Of a stretch of 64,000 nucleotides of DNA, positions 16,151 through 25,300 are shown one piece after another. The stretch comes from Amycolatopsis sulphurea. GTDB taxonomy: Bacteria; Actinomycetota; Actinomycetes; Mycobacteriales; Pseudonocardiaceae. Numbering within the stretch: the first letter of the stretch is position 1; the number at the start of each line of letters is the position of its first letter. Location of the stretch: contig NZ_PDJK01000002.1 of NCBI RefSeq assembly GCF_002564045.1, positions 4,774,001-4,838,000 on the forward strand. Direction: 5' to 3'. Position numbers and translations under genes: made by a program. The notes beneath the pieces were generated by a model that ran no database searches, had not been told where the DNA came from, and saw nothing but the letters and a program-made list of their open reading frames with translations.

Positions 16151-16819
16151 GTGGTCAACCCGCAATCCCCCGCCAGCCCCTCGGATACGGCGCCGCTAGC
16201 CGCGGTGCCCGCCCGGCCCGCCCCACAGCCCGGTCCGCCTCCCGCCGGTCGCCGTACGCAGCTGCTACGCGGCGCCGGACTGCTCGGGATCGCCGCGGTG
16301 GCCGGACTGGTCTGGTACCTGATCCGGCACGAAAGCGCACCGGCAGCGCAGCCGGTCGCCCAGCCGCCCGCGACCAGGGAGGCGACGCCCTTCACTCTCG
16401 TCGAAGGGCCGGTCAAGTCCACTGACTGCGCGGCCAACGCGTACAGCGGCGCCAAGAAGTACTTCCAGCAGAACCCCTGCAGCTCGCTGTCGCGCGCGCT
16501 GTACACGGTGCCTTCGGGTACGGAGAAGGCCCTGGTGTCGGTCGTGCTGGTGACGATGCCCACAGCCGCCCAGGCCACCGAGCTCAAGCAGCTGACCGAC
16601 CAGGACGGCACCGGGAACGTGAGCGACCTCGTACGCGACGGCACGTATCACGCCGCCGGAGCGCCGAAGCTCAGCGGTACACAGGCCGAATACGAATCCA
16701 CGGTCACCGGCAACGACGTGACCATCGTGCTCGCCGACTTCTACGCCAAGCACCAGGACCCGGCGGCGCTGCAGAGCATCGCGAAGGACGCGCTGAAGCT
16801 TTCGGCGAAGCAGCGCTGA
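16151..16819 (+). CDS. Membrane-anchored protein of unknown function
   Basis: This 222-residue protein has a proline-rich cytoplasmic N-terminus (PARPAPQPGPPPAG), one transmembrane segment (LLGIAAVAGLVWYLI, about residues 40-56) and an exported domain of about 160 residues with two cysteines (STDCAANAY and QNPCSSL) that could form a disulfide. I recognise no catalytic motif. I prefer the GTG at 16151 because TACCGT lies 6 bases before it; an in-frame GTG at 16133 is the alternative. Its stop is 3 bases from the stop of the convergent lipoprotein gene. Confidence 0.72.
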   Translation: MVNPQSPASPSDTAPLAAVPARPAPQPGPPPAGRRTQLLRGAGLLGIAAVAGLVWYLIRHESAPAAQPVAQPPATREATPFTLVEGPVKSTDCAANAYSGAKKYFQQNPCSSLSRALYTVPSGTEKALVSVVLVTMPTAAQATELKQLTDQDGTGNVSDLVRDGTYHAAGAPKLSGTQAEYESTVTGNDVTIVLADFYAKHQDPAALQSIAKDALKLSAKQR

Positions 16820-16822
16820 GCG

Positions 16823-17746
16823 TCAGGCCGGCTGTCCGGGCATCGCGACCGCCGCCGGCTTCTCGCCGGCTTCCTGACGCCACGGCGTGCCACGGCGCGC
16901 GGCCGCGATCAGCGCCTGCATTGCCATGATGCGCAACCCACTGTCGTCGGTGTGCGTGATGACACCCAGCCACGCGGCCGCGGAGTCCGCTTCGGAGCTC
17001 GCCAGGAGCGCGGCGGCGGACGCTGCGTCCGTGACCGGCTTAGGCGGCACGTACGCCGCTTCGGTGGCCACCGGCGTTTCTTTCGCCGAACTGATCAGCT
17101 GCGTCAATGTGTCGCGGCGTGTGGTGTGTTCGGCGTGCCCGGCCCTGAGCGCGCCGCCGTAGTCACCGGCCGGCAGGAACGCCGTGACCAAGCCGTACAC
17201 CCACAACGCGGCGTGCTCGGCGGCGAGTGCCTTCTGCAGGGAATCGACGGCGCCGCCGGGCGCCCCAGCGGACGGTGCGGAGATCGGCTTCGCGTCGTTG
17301 CCCGGCCCGAGCGCCGGGTCGATCCGCTGCAGGGTTGCGCAGCCGGCGGCGACGGCCGCCACCAGCCCGGCCCGGTAGACGGGCAGCGTCGGCACCAGCT
17401 GCTCCGCCTGGCTTCGGGCGGCGGCCAGGCGATCCCGGAAGTCCGCCAGCTGGGTCACCGCAGGGGCGGCCGGAGCCTCCTGCTTCGGCCGGTTCAGCCG
17501 GTCCACTTCGGTCTTCAGCGCGGCTGCCTGCGCCGCGCGCGCTTCGGCCAGCTCGGCCGCCGCTCCGCCCAGCTTCCGGGCCGCGGCGGCGTCGGCGTCG
17601 GCCGCGGCCAGCAGCGGGGCGAGGGGATCGGGGCTCTCGTCTCCGCCGGAGCAGGCGGCGAGGGGCAGGGCCGTGGCGGCGACGGTGCTCAGGGCACCCA
17701 GGCGCAGCAGCCCGCGCCGGGAGTACTCGGTCGGTGATGCGGTCAC
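16823..17746 (-). CDS. Ferritin-like lipoprotein (DUF4439 type)
   Basis: This 307-residue exported protein starts with a twin-arginine-like signal (SRRGLLRLGAL) leading to a lipobox-like LAAC at about residues 30-33, so it is probably a lipoprotein. A long alanine-rich helical stretch follows (coiled-coil-like, about residues 40-100). The C-terminal half is a four-helix ferritin-like domain (LAAEHAALWVYGLVTAFL, GHAEHTTRRDTLTQLI). DUF4439 proteins of this layout lie next to rimP in other actinobacteria, as here. Its role is unknown. The frame is open upstream across rimP, but the signal peptide fixes the GTG at 17746. Confidence 0.82.
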   Translation of the reverse strand: MTASPTEYSRRGLLRLGALSTVAATALPLAACSGGDESPDPLAPLLAAADADAAAARKLGGAAAELAEARAAQAAALKTEVDRLNRPKQEAPAAPAVTQLADFRDRLAAARSQAEQLVPTLPVYRAGLVAAVAAGCATLQRIDPALGPGNDAKPISAPSAGAPGGAVDSLQKALAAEHAALWVYGLVTAFLPAGDYGGALRAGHAEHTTRRDTLTQLISSAKETPVATEAAYVPPKPVTDAASAAALLASSEADSAAAWLGVITHTDDSGLRIMAMQALIAAARRGTPWRQEAGEKPAAVAMPGQPA

Positions 17747-17881
17747 GCCGCCCCATACTGCCAGGCCCGGCCGGGGCGCCGCCGCTCGCGCGTCCCGGCG
17801 GGAGTGCACGATAAGCTGGTCCCTCACCGTCCACAGTCGTGACCAGCCCGCGTCACCTCGGCCGAACAAGGAGTGCTCCAC

Positions 17882-18397
17882 GTGCCCAACGAACTCGCCA
17901 GCCGGCTGGAGCCGATAGTGGCCGCAGCCGTCTCCACCGCGGGTTTCGACCTCGACTCGCTCGAGGTGCAGCAGGCCGGCCGCCGTCAGCTGGTCAAGGT
18001 CGTCGTCGACGCCGACGACGGAGTCGGGCTGGACGAGGTCGCCGAGGTCAGCCGCACGGTGTCGGCCGCCCTCGACGCGAACGAGCACGTGCTGGCCAGC
18101 GCCTACACGCTCGAAGTGACCTCGCCGGGCCTGGACCGGCCGCTCACCCAGCCGCGGCACTGGCGGCGCGCGCGGTTCCGGCTGGTGCGGATCACCCCCG
18201 CCGAGGGCGCCGAGTACGTCGCCAGGGTCGGGCCCGCCGGCGAGCACAGCGTGCGCGTGCTGGTCGAGGGCAGGCTGACCGACGTGGCCTACCGGTCGGT
18301 GGCCAAGGCGGTGGTGGAGGTCGAGTTCAAGCAACCGCCCGCCGAAGACCTGAAACTGCTGAGCGGGGACGAGACCGCGGGGGAGGAGCCGAAGTGA
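17882..18397 (+). CDS. rimP: Ribosome maturation factor RimP
   Basis: This 171-residue cytoplasmic factor is needed for maturation of the 30S ribosomal subunit. It has the N-terminal alpha/beta domain (LEPIVAAAVSTAGFDLDSLEV) with EVTSPGLDRPL, the family signature, at about residues 77-87, and a C-terminal SH3-like barrel. I use the GTG at 17882 since AAGGAG ends 8 bases upstream; the GTG at 17873 overlaps that ribosome site. Its stop overlaps the nusA start by 4 bases. This is the first gene of the rimP-nusA-ylxR-infB block. Confidence 0.95.
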   Translation: MPNELASRLEPIVAAAVSTAGFDLDSLEVQQAGRRQLVKVVVDADDGVGLDEVAEVSRTVSAALDANEHVLASAYTLEVTSPGLDRPLTQPRHWRRARFRLVRITPAEGAEYVARVGPAGEHSVRVLVEGRLTDVAYRSVAKAVVEVEFKQPPAEDLKLLSGDETAGEEPK

Positions 18398-19440
18398 ACG
18401 TCGACATCGCCGCACTGCGGGCGATCGAACGGGACAAGGACATCCCCTTCGACACGGTGATCGAGGCCATCGAGACCGCCCTGCTGACCGCTTACAAGCA
18501 CACCGAAGGGCATCAGTCGCACGCCCGCATCGACGTCGACCGCAAGACCGGGCTGGTCCGCGTGCTCGCGCACACCCTCACCCCCGAGGGCGAGGTCGAC
18601 GAGGAGTGGGACGACACCCCGGAGGGCTTCGGCCGGATCGCGGCCACCACCGCCCGCCAGGTCATCCTGCAGCGGCTGCGCGACGCCGAGCACGAGAAGA
18701 CCTTCGGCGAGTTCTCCGCCAAGGAGGGTGAGATCGTGGCCGGGGTGGTGCAGCGCGACGCCCGGGCCAACGCCCGCGGCATGGTGGTGGTCCAGGTCGG
18801 CGACACCGAGGGCGTGCTGCCGCAGGCCGAGCAGGTGGCCGGCGAGTCCTACGAGCACGGCACCCGGATCAAGGCGTTCGTGGTCGGGGTCTCGCGCAGC
18901 AACCGCGGCCCGCAGATCATGCTGTCCCGCTCGCACCCGAACCTGGTGCGCAAGCTGTTCGCGCTGGAGGTCCCGGAGATCGCCGACGGCACCGTCGAGA
19001 TCGCCGCGGTGGCTCGGGAACCGGGGCACCGGTCCAAGATCGCGGTGCGCTCCACGGTGGCCGGGGTGAACGCCAAGGGTGCCTGCATCGGCCCGATGGG
19101 TGCCCGCGTGCGCAACGTGATGAGCGAGCTGGCCGGCGAGAAGATCGACATCATCGACTGGTCCGAGGATCCGGCCCGGTTCGTCGGGAACGCGCTGTCC
19201 CCGGCGAAGGTCGTCTCGGTCACGGTGGTGGACGAGCGGGCGAAGACCGCGCGCGTCGTGGTGCCGGACTTCCAGCTCTCCCTCGCCATCGGCAAGGAGG
19301 GCCAGAACGCCCGGCTCGCGGCCCGGCTGACCGGCTGGCGGATCGACATCCGCAGCGACGCCGCACCCGGCGAGCCGCAGGGTGAGCAAGACCACGCCGG
19401 GCCGCCGCGGCCCGCCGCGGCCACCGGTTCCTCGGAGTGA
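18394..19440 (+). CDS. nusA: Transcription termination/antitermination factor NusA
   Basis: This 348-residue RNA polymerase-binding factor modulates pausing, termination and antitermination. Domains run N-terminal polymerase-binding (about residues 1-110), S1 (EGEIVAGVVQRDARANARGM, about 110-180), KH1 (KGACIGPMGARVRNVMSEL) and KH2 (SLAIGKEGQNARLAARLTG). It lacks the acidic C-terminal repeats of the E. coli protein, as is normal for actinobacteria. The GTG at 18394 overlaps the rimP stop and has GGAGGAG upstream. Confidence 0.96.
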   Translation: MNVDIAALRAIERDKDIPFDTVIEAIETALLTAYKHTEGHQSHARIDVDRKTGLVRVLAHTLTPEGEVDEEWDDTPEGFGRIAATTARQVILQRLRDAEHEKTFGEFSAKEGEIVAGVVQRDARANARGMVVVQVGDTEGVLPQAEQVAGESYEHGTRIKAFVVGVSRSNRGPQIMLSRSHPNLVRKLFALEVPEIADGTVEIAAVAREPGHRSKIAVRSTVAGVNAKGACIGPMGARVRNVMSELAGEKIDIIDWSEDPARFVGNALSPAKVVSVTVVDERAKTARVVVPDFQLSLAIGKEGQNARLAARLTGWRIDIRSDAAPGEPQGEQDHAGPPRPAAATGSSE

Positions 19441-19463
19441 GAGCACAGGCGCTAGACTCGACA

Positions 19464-19832
19464 GTGGTTCAGCGCCCGCGGCGGGTAAGCGTCAGCACAG
19501 CCGAGCACCAGCGTCACCGGTCCTTCCCGGTGCGCACGTGTGTCGGCTGCCGGCAACGGGCACTGACCGGTGAGCTGCTGCGCGTGGTCGCGGTGGACGG
19601 GCGGCTGGTCGTCGACGGAGGTCGGCGGCTGCCGGGCCGGGGAGCATGGCTGCACCCCGGGCCGGGCTGTCTGGCCCGCGCCGAGCGGAAGCGGGCGTTG
19701 TCCCGGGCCCTGCGGGTCCCGGGCACGCTCGAGACCGACGGCGTCCGCGAGCACCCGGCGTTCGCCGTGGACATCGGCTCCGGGACCTTCCCGGGGCCGT
19801 CGGAAACAAGGAAGCAGGTCGACCCGTCATGA
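19464..19832 (+). CDS. ylxR: YlxR family RNA-binding protein (DUF448)
   Basis: This 122-residue basic protein has the YlxR signature RTCVGCRQRA at about residues 22-31 and the conserved GRGAWLHPGPGCLARA. YlxR proteins bind RNA and lie between nusA and infB across bacteria; a role with RNase P or as a nucleoid-associated regulator has been proposed for some. I start it at the GTG at 19464 because TAGACT lies 5 bases upstream, suggesting a leaderless internal promoter. The GTG at 19437, overlapping the nusA stop, is also in frame. Confidence 0.88.
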   Translation: MVQRPRRVSVSTAEHQRHRSFPVRTCVGCRQRALTGELLRVVAVDGRLVVDGGRRLPGRGAWLHPGPGCLARAERKRALSRALRVPGTLETDGVREHPAFAVDIGSGTFPGPSETRKQVDPS

Positions 19833-19920
19833 GTCAGCCGTGAAGCTGAAGCCATGAACGCGCGACAATAAGGACGAGGTCAGCGGGTCACCGCCTGGCC
19901 TCTCTTAGATGAGGAGAGCT

Positions 19921-22881
19921 GTGCCAGGCAAGGCCCGTGTACACGAGCTCGCGAAGGAGCTCGGTATCACCAGCAAGGAAGTTCTCGCCAAGCTCAAGGA
20001 GCAGGGCGAGTTCGTGAAGTCCGCGTCGTCCACCGTTGAGGCGCCGGTCGCCCGTCGGCTGCGCGACGCGTACCCCGCCAAGGGCGGGAAGAAGTCCGGC
20101 CCGACGCCCGGCCCGCGGCCCGCGCCGCCGGCCCCGAGCGGCCCGCGTACCCCGGCCCCGGCGCAGGGTGGCGCACCGAAGCCGCCCGCGGCCCCGGCCG
20201 CGCCCGCGGTGAAGCCGGGGCCGCATGCGGCCAAGCCGTCCGGCCCCGGTGCCCGCCCGGGCCCCGGTCCGCGGCCCGGTCCGCGGCCGCCCGCCCCGGC
20301 GCAGCAGCCGGCCCCGGCCGCCGCGCAGGCGAACGAGGCCCCGGCCGCGAAGCCGGCGCCGAAGCCGCAACAGGACGCCGCGGCCGCCTCGGTCGTGCCG
20401 CCGAAGCCGCAGGGCCCCAAGCCCGGCGGCCCGAAGCCCGGTCCGCGCACCCCGCGGGTCGGCAACAACCCGTTCGGCGTCGGTTCCGGCGCCCCGGCCC
20501 CGCGTCCGCCGGCCCAGCGCCCCGGTCCGGGCCAGGGCGGTGACAACCGGCCGCCGCGTCCCGGTGGTGGCGGTGACCGTCCGGCCCCGCGGCCCGGCGG
20601 TGGCGCCGGCGGCAACCGGCCGACCCCGGGCAACATGCCCCCGCGGCCGAACCCCGGCATGATGCCGGGCCGCGCCCGGCCGGCCGGTCCCGGCGGTCAG
20701 GGTGGTCCGGGTGGCCGTGGCGGACCCGGTGGCGGTGGCCGTCCCGGTGGCGGCGGCGGTCGTCCCGGCGGTGGTGGTGGCGGCGGCTTCCGCGGCGGCC
20801 CCGGTGGTGGCGGCGGTGGCGGCGGTTTCCGTCCCGGTGGGGGCGGTGGCGGCGGTGGCTTCCGTCCCGGTGGGGGCGGCGGCGGTGCCCCGGCCGGTGG
20901 CGGCGGCGGCTTCCGCGGTGGCGGCGGCGGTCGTGGCGGCCCCGGTGGCCGTGGTGGCACGGCCGGCGCGTTCGGCCGTCCCGGTGGACCCTCGCGCAAG
21001 GGCCGCAAGTCGAAGCGGCAGAAGCGCCAGGAGTACATGGACAACATGCAGGCGCCCAGCGTCGGCGGCGTCCGCCTGCCCAAGGGCCAGGGCGAGACGA
21101 TCCGGCTGCCGCGCGGTGCCTCGCTGACCGATTTCGCGGAGAAGATCGACGCCAACCCGGCTTCGCTGGTGCAGGTGCTGTTCCACCTCGGCGAGATGGT
21201 CACCGCGACGCAGTCGGTGTCCGACGACATCCTCGAGCTGCTCGGCGGCGAGATGAACTACCAGGTTCAGGTCGTCTCGCCCGAGGAGGAGGACCGAGAG
21301 CTGCTGGAGACCTTCGACATCACCTACGGCGACGACGCCGGTGGCGAGGAGGATCTGCAGGTCCGGCCCCCGGTCGTGACCATCATGGGTCACGTCGACC
21401 ACGGTAAGACCCGGCTGCTGGACACGATCCGCAAGACCAAGGTCCGCGAGAGCGAGGCCGGCGGGATCACCCAGCACATCGGTGCCTACCAGGTGGAGAC
21501 CCAGCTCGAGGGCAACCCGCGGCTGATCACCTTCATCGACACCCCGGGTCACGAGGCGTTCACCGCCATGCGGGCCCGTGGCGCCAACTCGACCGACATC
21601 GCGGTGATCGTGGTGGCGGCCGACGACGGGGTCATGCCGCAGACGGTCGAGGCGATCAACCACGCGCAGGCCGCCAAGGCCCCGATCGTGGTGGCGATCA
21701 ACAAGATCGACAAGGAGGGCGCGAACCCGGACAAGATCCGGCAGCAGCTCACCGAGTACAACCTGATCGCCGAGGAGTACGGCGGCGACACGATGTTCGT
21801 CGAGATCTCCGCGCGGGAGAACATCAACATCGACGGGCTGCTCGAGGCGATCCTGCTGACCGCCGACGCCGCACTGGACCTGCGGGCCAACCCGGACATG
21901 GAGGCACAGGGCGTCGCGATCGAGGCACACCTCGACCGCGGCCGCGGCCCGGTGGCCACCGTGCTGGTGCAGCGCGGCACGCTGCGGGTCGGCGATTCGG
22001 TCGTGGCGGGCGACGCCTACGGCCGGGTCCGCCGGATGGTCGACGAGCACAACGAGGACGTCACCGAGGCGCTGCCCTCGCGTCCGGTCCAGGTCATCGG
22101 GTTCACCTCGGTGCCGGGCGCGGGCGACACCTTCCTGGTGGTCGACGAGGACCGCGTCGCCCGGCAGATCGCCGAGCGCCGCTCGGCCCGCACGCGCAAC
22201 GCGCTCAACGCGCAGCGGCGCAAGCGGGTCAGCCTCGAGGACCTCGACTCCGCCCTGAAGGAGACGAGCAGCCTCAACCTGATCATCAAGGGTGACAACT
22301 CCGGTACCGTCGAGGCGCTCGAGGCGGCGCTGCTGCAGCTGGACGTCGGCGACGACGTGGAGCTGAGCATCGTGCACCGCGGCGTCGGCGGGGTGACCGA
22401 ATCGGACATCGACCTGGCGACCGCGTCCGACGCGATCGTGCTCGGGTTCAACGTCCGGGCACAGGGCAAGGCGACCGAGCGGGCCACCCGCGAAGGCGTC
22501 GACGTGCGCTACTACACGGTCATCTACCAGGCGATCGAGGAGATCGAGCAGGCGCTCAAGGGCATGCTCAAGCCGGAGTACGAGGAGGTCGAGCTGGGCC
22601 GCGCCGAGGTCCGCGAGGTCTTCAAGTCCTCCAAGATCGGCACCATCGCCGGTTGCCTGGTGATGTCCGGCGAGATCCGGCGCAACGCCAAGGCCCGGCT
22701 CCTGCGCGACGGCACCGTCGTCGCGCAGAACCTGCCGATCAGCTCGCTGCGCCGGTTCAAGGACGACGTGGTCGAGGTCCGCGAAGGGTACGAGTGCGGT
22801 CTCACGCTGGGCTCGTACAGCGACCTCAAGGTCGACGACCAGATCGAGACCTACGAACAGCGCGAAAAGCCGCGTAGCTAG
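19921..22881 (+). CDS. infB: Translation initiation factor IF-2
   Basis: This 986-residue GTPase positions initiator tRNA on the 30S subunit. The N-terminal IF2N domain (VHELAKELGITSKEVLAKL) is followed by about 320 residues of Pro/Ala- then Gly/Arg-rich low complexity (about residues 60-360) with runs of glycine, RPGG and FRGG blocks. The G domain follows: GHVDHGKT (about 490), DTPGHEAF and NKIDKE. Domains II-IV end the protein. I prefer the GTG at 19921, giving the conserved VPGKARVHEL start after GAGGAG; the ATG at 19909 is in frame. The Gly-rich tract is coded by GGC/GGT runs (about 20700-20985). Confidence 0.97.
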   Translation: MPGKARVHELAKELGITSKEVLAKLKEQGEFVKSASSTVEAPVARRLRDAYPAKGGKKSGPTPGPRPAPPAPSGPRTPAPAQGGAPKPPAAPAAPAVKPGPHAAKPSGPGARPGPGPRPGPRPPAPAQQPAPAAAQANEAPAAKPAPKPQQDAAAASVVPPKPQGPKPGGPKPGPRTPRVGNNPFGVGSGAPAPRPPAQRPGPGQGGDNRPPRPGGGGDRPAPRPGGGAGGNRPTPGNMPPRPNPGMMPGRARPAGPGGQGGPGGRGGPGGGGRPGGGGGRPGGGGGGGFRGGPGGGGGGGGFRPGGGGGGGGFRPGGGGGGAPAGGGGGFRGGGGGRGGPGGRGGTAGAFGRPGGPSRKGRKSKRQKRQEYMDNMQAPSVGGVRLPKGQGETIRLPRGASLTDFAEKIDANPASLVQVLFHLGEMVTATQSVSDDILELLGGEMNYQVQVVSPEEEDRELLETFDITYGDDAGGEEDLQVRPPVVTIMGHVDHGKTRLLDTIRKTKVRESEAGGITQHIGAYQVETQLEGNPRLITFIDTPGHEAFTAMRARGANSTDIAVIVVAADDGVMPQTVEAINHAQAAKAPIVVAINKIDKEGANPDKIRQQLTEYNLIAEEYGGDTMFVEISARENINIDGLLEAILLTADAALDLRANPDMEAQGVAIEAHLDRGRGPVATVLVQRGTLRVGDSVVAGDAYGRVRRMVDEHNEDVTEALPSRPVQVIGFTSVPGAGDTFLVVDEDRVARQIAERRSARTRNALNAQRRKRVSLEDLDSALKETSSLNLIIKGDNSGTVEALEAALLQLDVGDDVELSIVHRGVGGVTESDIDLATASDAIVLGFNVRAQGKATERATREGVDVRYYTVIYQAIEEIEQALKGMLKPEYEEVELGRAEVREVFKSSKIGTIAGCLVMSGEIRRNAKARLLRDGTVVAQNLPISSLRRFKDDVVEVREGYECGLTLGSYSDLKVDDQIETYEQREKPRS

Positions 22882-22947
22882 GAGGGGGTTGGGGCAGCGG
22901 TGTGCTCGCAGGCTGCGCTCGCCGCTGCCCCTCCTTCGCTGTGTCCC

Positions 22948-22993
22948 TTTGGGGGTCGAACCCCCAAACCCCCGCCAGGGGCGCGCCCCCTGG
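22948..22993 (+). terminator. Two GC hairpins downstream of infB
   Basis: Hairpin one has perfect 9-base arms, TTTGGGGGT and ACCCCCAAA, around CGA (22948-22968). Hairpin two has arms CCAGGGG/CCCCTGG (22975-22993). No U-tract follows, which is common in actinobacteria. They lie 67-112 bases after the infB stop. Confidence 0.6.
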
Positions 22994-23290
22994 ACCCCCG
23001 TCGTGGGTGGTTGCGTTTGTCGCTCCACGCTCGTGACGGGGGTGCTCACCCTTGCATCGCAGGGCTGTGAAGGGGCCCTTCACAGACTCGTGGTCGGGAG
23101 GTGCCGGGGTGGGTGTGGTGGTGGGGTCGGCTGTCGTGCCCCCGGTGGGAGCGGGGGGTGCGGGGGCTCTATCGTGATGGTGGCGTTCGGGTGCCGTGTC
23201 CTGGTCGGGTGGGGTACCGGACTGCTGTCGTGGTCGCGTGCTGCCGGGGGTTCCGGTGGTGGTCGGGTTCGGAGCCGAAGGTGCCTGGTT
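22994..23290. other. G-rich intergenic region before DUF503 gene, with one palindrome arm
   Basis: About 300 bases without a convincing gene. At 23063-23087 there is one unit of the GTGAAGGGGCCCTTCAC palindrome family (GGCTGTG...CACAGACTC); the second arm is absent. A plus-strand reading frame passes through this stretch into the next gene but lacks coding character here. Confidence 0.55.
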
Positions 23291-23590
23291 ATGTTCGTCG
23301 GAGCTCTTGAGCTCGACCTGCTGCTCGAAGATGTGCATTCACTGAAGCAGAAACGGTCCCTGGTCCGGCCGGTGGTGGCCGAGCTGCGCAAGCGGTTCAC
23401 GGTCGCCGTCGCCGAGGCCGGGCACCTGGACCTGCACCGGCGCGCCCTGATCGGGGTGGCCGCGGTCGCCGCCGGAGGCGACCATGTCCGGGACGTGCTC
23501 GACTCGTGCGAGCGGCTCGTGGCCGCGCGGCCGGAGTTCACGCTGCTCTCCGCGCACCGCCGGGTCCTCGGCCCGGACGATGAGAACTGA
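23291..23590 (+). CDS. DUF503 family protein
   Basis: This 99-residue protein has the DUF503 opening MFVGALELDLLL and the conserved LEDVHSLKQKRSLVRPVVAELRKRF, followed by VAVAEAGHLDLHRRALIGVAAV. The fold is a small ferredoxin-like alpha/beta domain. The family commonly lies between infB and rbfA, and no biochemical activity is established. The ATG at 23291 begins the conserved part. It is probably cotranscribed with rbfA 26 bases downstream. Confidence 0.9.
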   Translation: MFVGALELDLLLEDVHSLKQKRSLVRPVVAELRKRFTVAVAEAGHLDLHRRALIGVAAVAAGGDHVRDVLDSCERLVAARPEFTLLSAHRRVLGPDDEN

Positions 23591-23616
23591 AGATTTCGAA
23601 GAAGGAGACCTCAGCC

Positions 23617-24087
23617 ATGGCCGATCCCGCTCGGGCACGCAAGCTCGCCAAGCGGATCTCGCAGATCGTGGCCTCGGCGATCGAGCACGACATCAAGGAC
23701 CCGAGGCTCGGCGCGGTGACCATCACCGACGCCCGCGTCACCGCGGACCTGCACGACGCCACGGTGTACTACACGGTGCTGGGTGAAAGCGTCGACGCGA
23801 AGCCGGACTTCGCGAGCGCCGCCGCCGCGCTGGAAGCCGCCCGCGGCGTCCTGCGCACCAAGGTCGGACAGGGCACCGGCGTCCGCTACACCCCGACGCT
23901 CACCTTCGTCGCGGACAGCATCCCCGACGACGCCCGCCGTATCGAAGAGCTGCTCGCCAAGGCCCGCGAGGCGGACGCGGAGGTGGCCCGCCAGGCGACC
24001 GGAGCCCAGCATGCCGGCGAAGCGGACCCGTACAAGCCACCGCGCGAAGCGGAAGACGAAGCCGCAGAAGAGGAGTCTCGGGGCTGA
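23617..24087 (+). CDS. rbfA: 30S ribosome-binding factor RbfA
   Basis: This 156-residue KH-domain protein is required for 16S rRNA 5' end maturation and cold-tolerant 30S assembly. It shows RARKLAKRISQIVASAIEHD, DPRLGAVTITDARVTADL, the variant KH motif and FVADSIPDDARRIEELL. An acidic C-terminal tail (about 30 residues) extends past the domain, as often in actinobacteria. GAAGGAGA precedes the ATG at 23617. A strong hairpin 17 bases after the stop marks the end of the unit. Confidence 0.95.
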   Translation: MADPARARKLAKRISQIVASAIEHDIKDPRLGAVTITDARVTADLHDATVYYTVLGESVDAKPDFASAAAALEAARGVLRTKVGQGTGVRYTPTLTFVADSIPDDARRIEELLAKAREADAEVARQATGAQHAGEADPYKPPREAEDEAAEEESRG

Positions 24088-24104
24088 AGTACGGCAACGC
24101 GGGC

Positions 24105-24153
24105 GCGACGTACGCCGCGGCACCCTGCCGAGTGGTGCCGCGGCGTACGTCGC
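24105..24153 (+). terminator. Long perfect hairpin after rbfA
   Basis: Arms GCGACGTACGCCGCGGCACC (24105-24124) and its exact complement (24134-24153) enclose a 9-base loop. This is a 20-bp perfect stem starting 17 bases past the rbfA stop, and a very likely terminator. Confidence 0.8.
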
Positions 24154-25137
24154 CGCCTGCGCCCGGCGCCCCGCCCCGATGGGTGCGCCGCCCCCGGCTG
24201 CCCCGCCCGCCCGGCAGCCGTCCCTGACTCGCGCGAAGACGCGCAGAATTACTAATCCGACCAAAAGTAGGCCGACCCCACCCGGCACGTAACCGTTGCT
24301 ACGAAGCCATGAGGCCGTGACTGTGGTCGGATAGTAATGATCGGCACAGTACTCCGGAAATCGCGATCCGGGTTTCTCCTGCAATTCTCGACAGCCAGAC
24401 CCATTCGGCCTTGTGTGCCGTCCCCGACGGTTTCTGCTTCGGGCGGCCTGACGCGTTTGTGACGTTTCCGCAGATCATTCGACGGCTTGTTCGGGAATGG
24501 TCACCGGACCCGCTCCAGGCATAAAGTTGCGCATATGCGCCGAGGCAGCGGAGTATCTCGGGTGCCGCCGAGCATGCACTGGACGGATACAAGACGGTGA
24601 AAGGGGATCTCAGCGCAGGACACGTCGCTTTCGGCTGGGTTCCCGACGCCGATCGCCGGACCCCGTGTTACGGCGGCGCTCGCTCCACCCCCGCGTGGCG
24701 GAGGTTCACGGGTGGGCAGCTGCGACTGTCGCAAGAGTGAACTGTTGCGCCGACGACGGGCCGGTGCGATGGCCATCACCCCGGCCCACGACGATCGCAA
24801 GACGTGGCCCTTTGCGGGCACTCCAGACCCGGTCGTCGCATGGGTCGCGCTGGTCGACACACCAGGGGAACGGGGTGCCGGTCGTGCATCCCGAGATCGC
24901 ATCCGAGATCGGCGGCTGCGGAGGTGATGAGGACCGGCGGACGTGGGTCCACTGAGCTGCTGGTCTGAACTCGCCGACATGCCCCGTGGTCATGGTCCCG
25001 CTGCGAGGTGGGTCGGTGTCTCGGACCCGGACTTCGGCGGACTGCGGCCGGGCCGGCCCATGAACGGTCCACGGTTCCCCTTGGGATAAACCGTTTCCGT
25101 CGTCCAGTGTAACGCCGGAGCTGCCCCGGTCGAGAAC
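24154..25137. other. Gene-poor accessory region
   Basis: About 1 kb with locally lower GC (for example 24240-24480) and no reading frame on either strand with recognisable motifs, good start signals or coding character. It begins the island between rbfA and the core genes after 28.2 kb. I see only non-functional remnants or spacer here. Confidence 0.5.
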
Positions 25138-25147
25138 CGGCACCCCG

Positions 25148-25290
25148 CAGGGTTCCGGCGAAGTTGGTCGGGTACCCGGCAGCGGGCGATGCGGAGGTGT
25201 GTGCGACCACCTCGTGGCGTGCGCCGGACCGGTTTCGGGTCTGTGAAGGGCCCCTTCACAGACCTCCACACCGACTTTGCCGACATCCTG
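25148..25290 (+). mobile_element. MITE copy a (short form), 143 bp
   Basis: The copy starts CAGGGTTCCGGCGAAGTTGG and ends with the inverted counterpart (CCGACTTTGCCGACATCCTG). It is flanked by the direct repeat CGGCACCCCG (25138-25147 and 25291-25300), a 10-base target duplication. The interior holds one GTGAAGGGCCCCTTCAC palindrome and the family block GACCACCTCGTGGCGTGCGC. No coding capacity; orientation is arbitrary and set to match copies d and e. Confidence 0.8.
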
Positions 25291-25300
25291 CGGCACCCCG

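Noticed and set aside
19888..23049. A 1053-codon open frame antisense to infB
   Set aside because: It mirrors infB codon by codon, has no family motifs and is an artefact of high GC. The same applies to long antisense frames over pnp (37190-39778) and ftsK (57342-60374).
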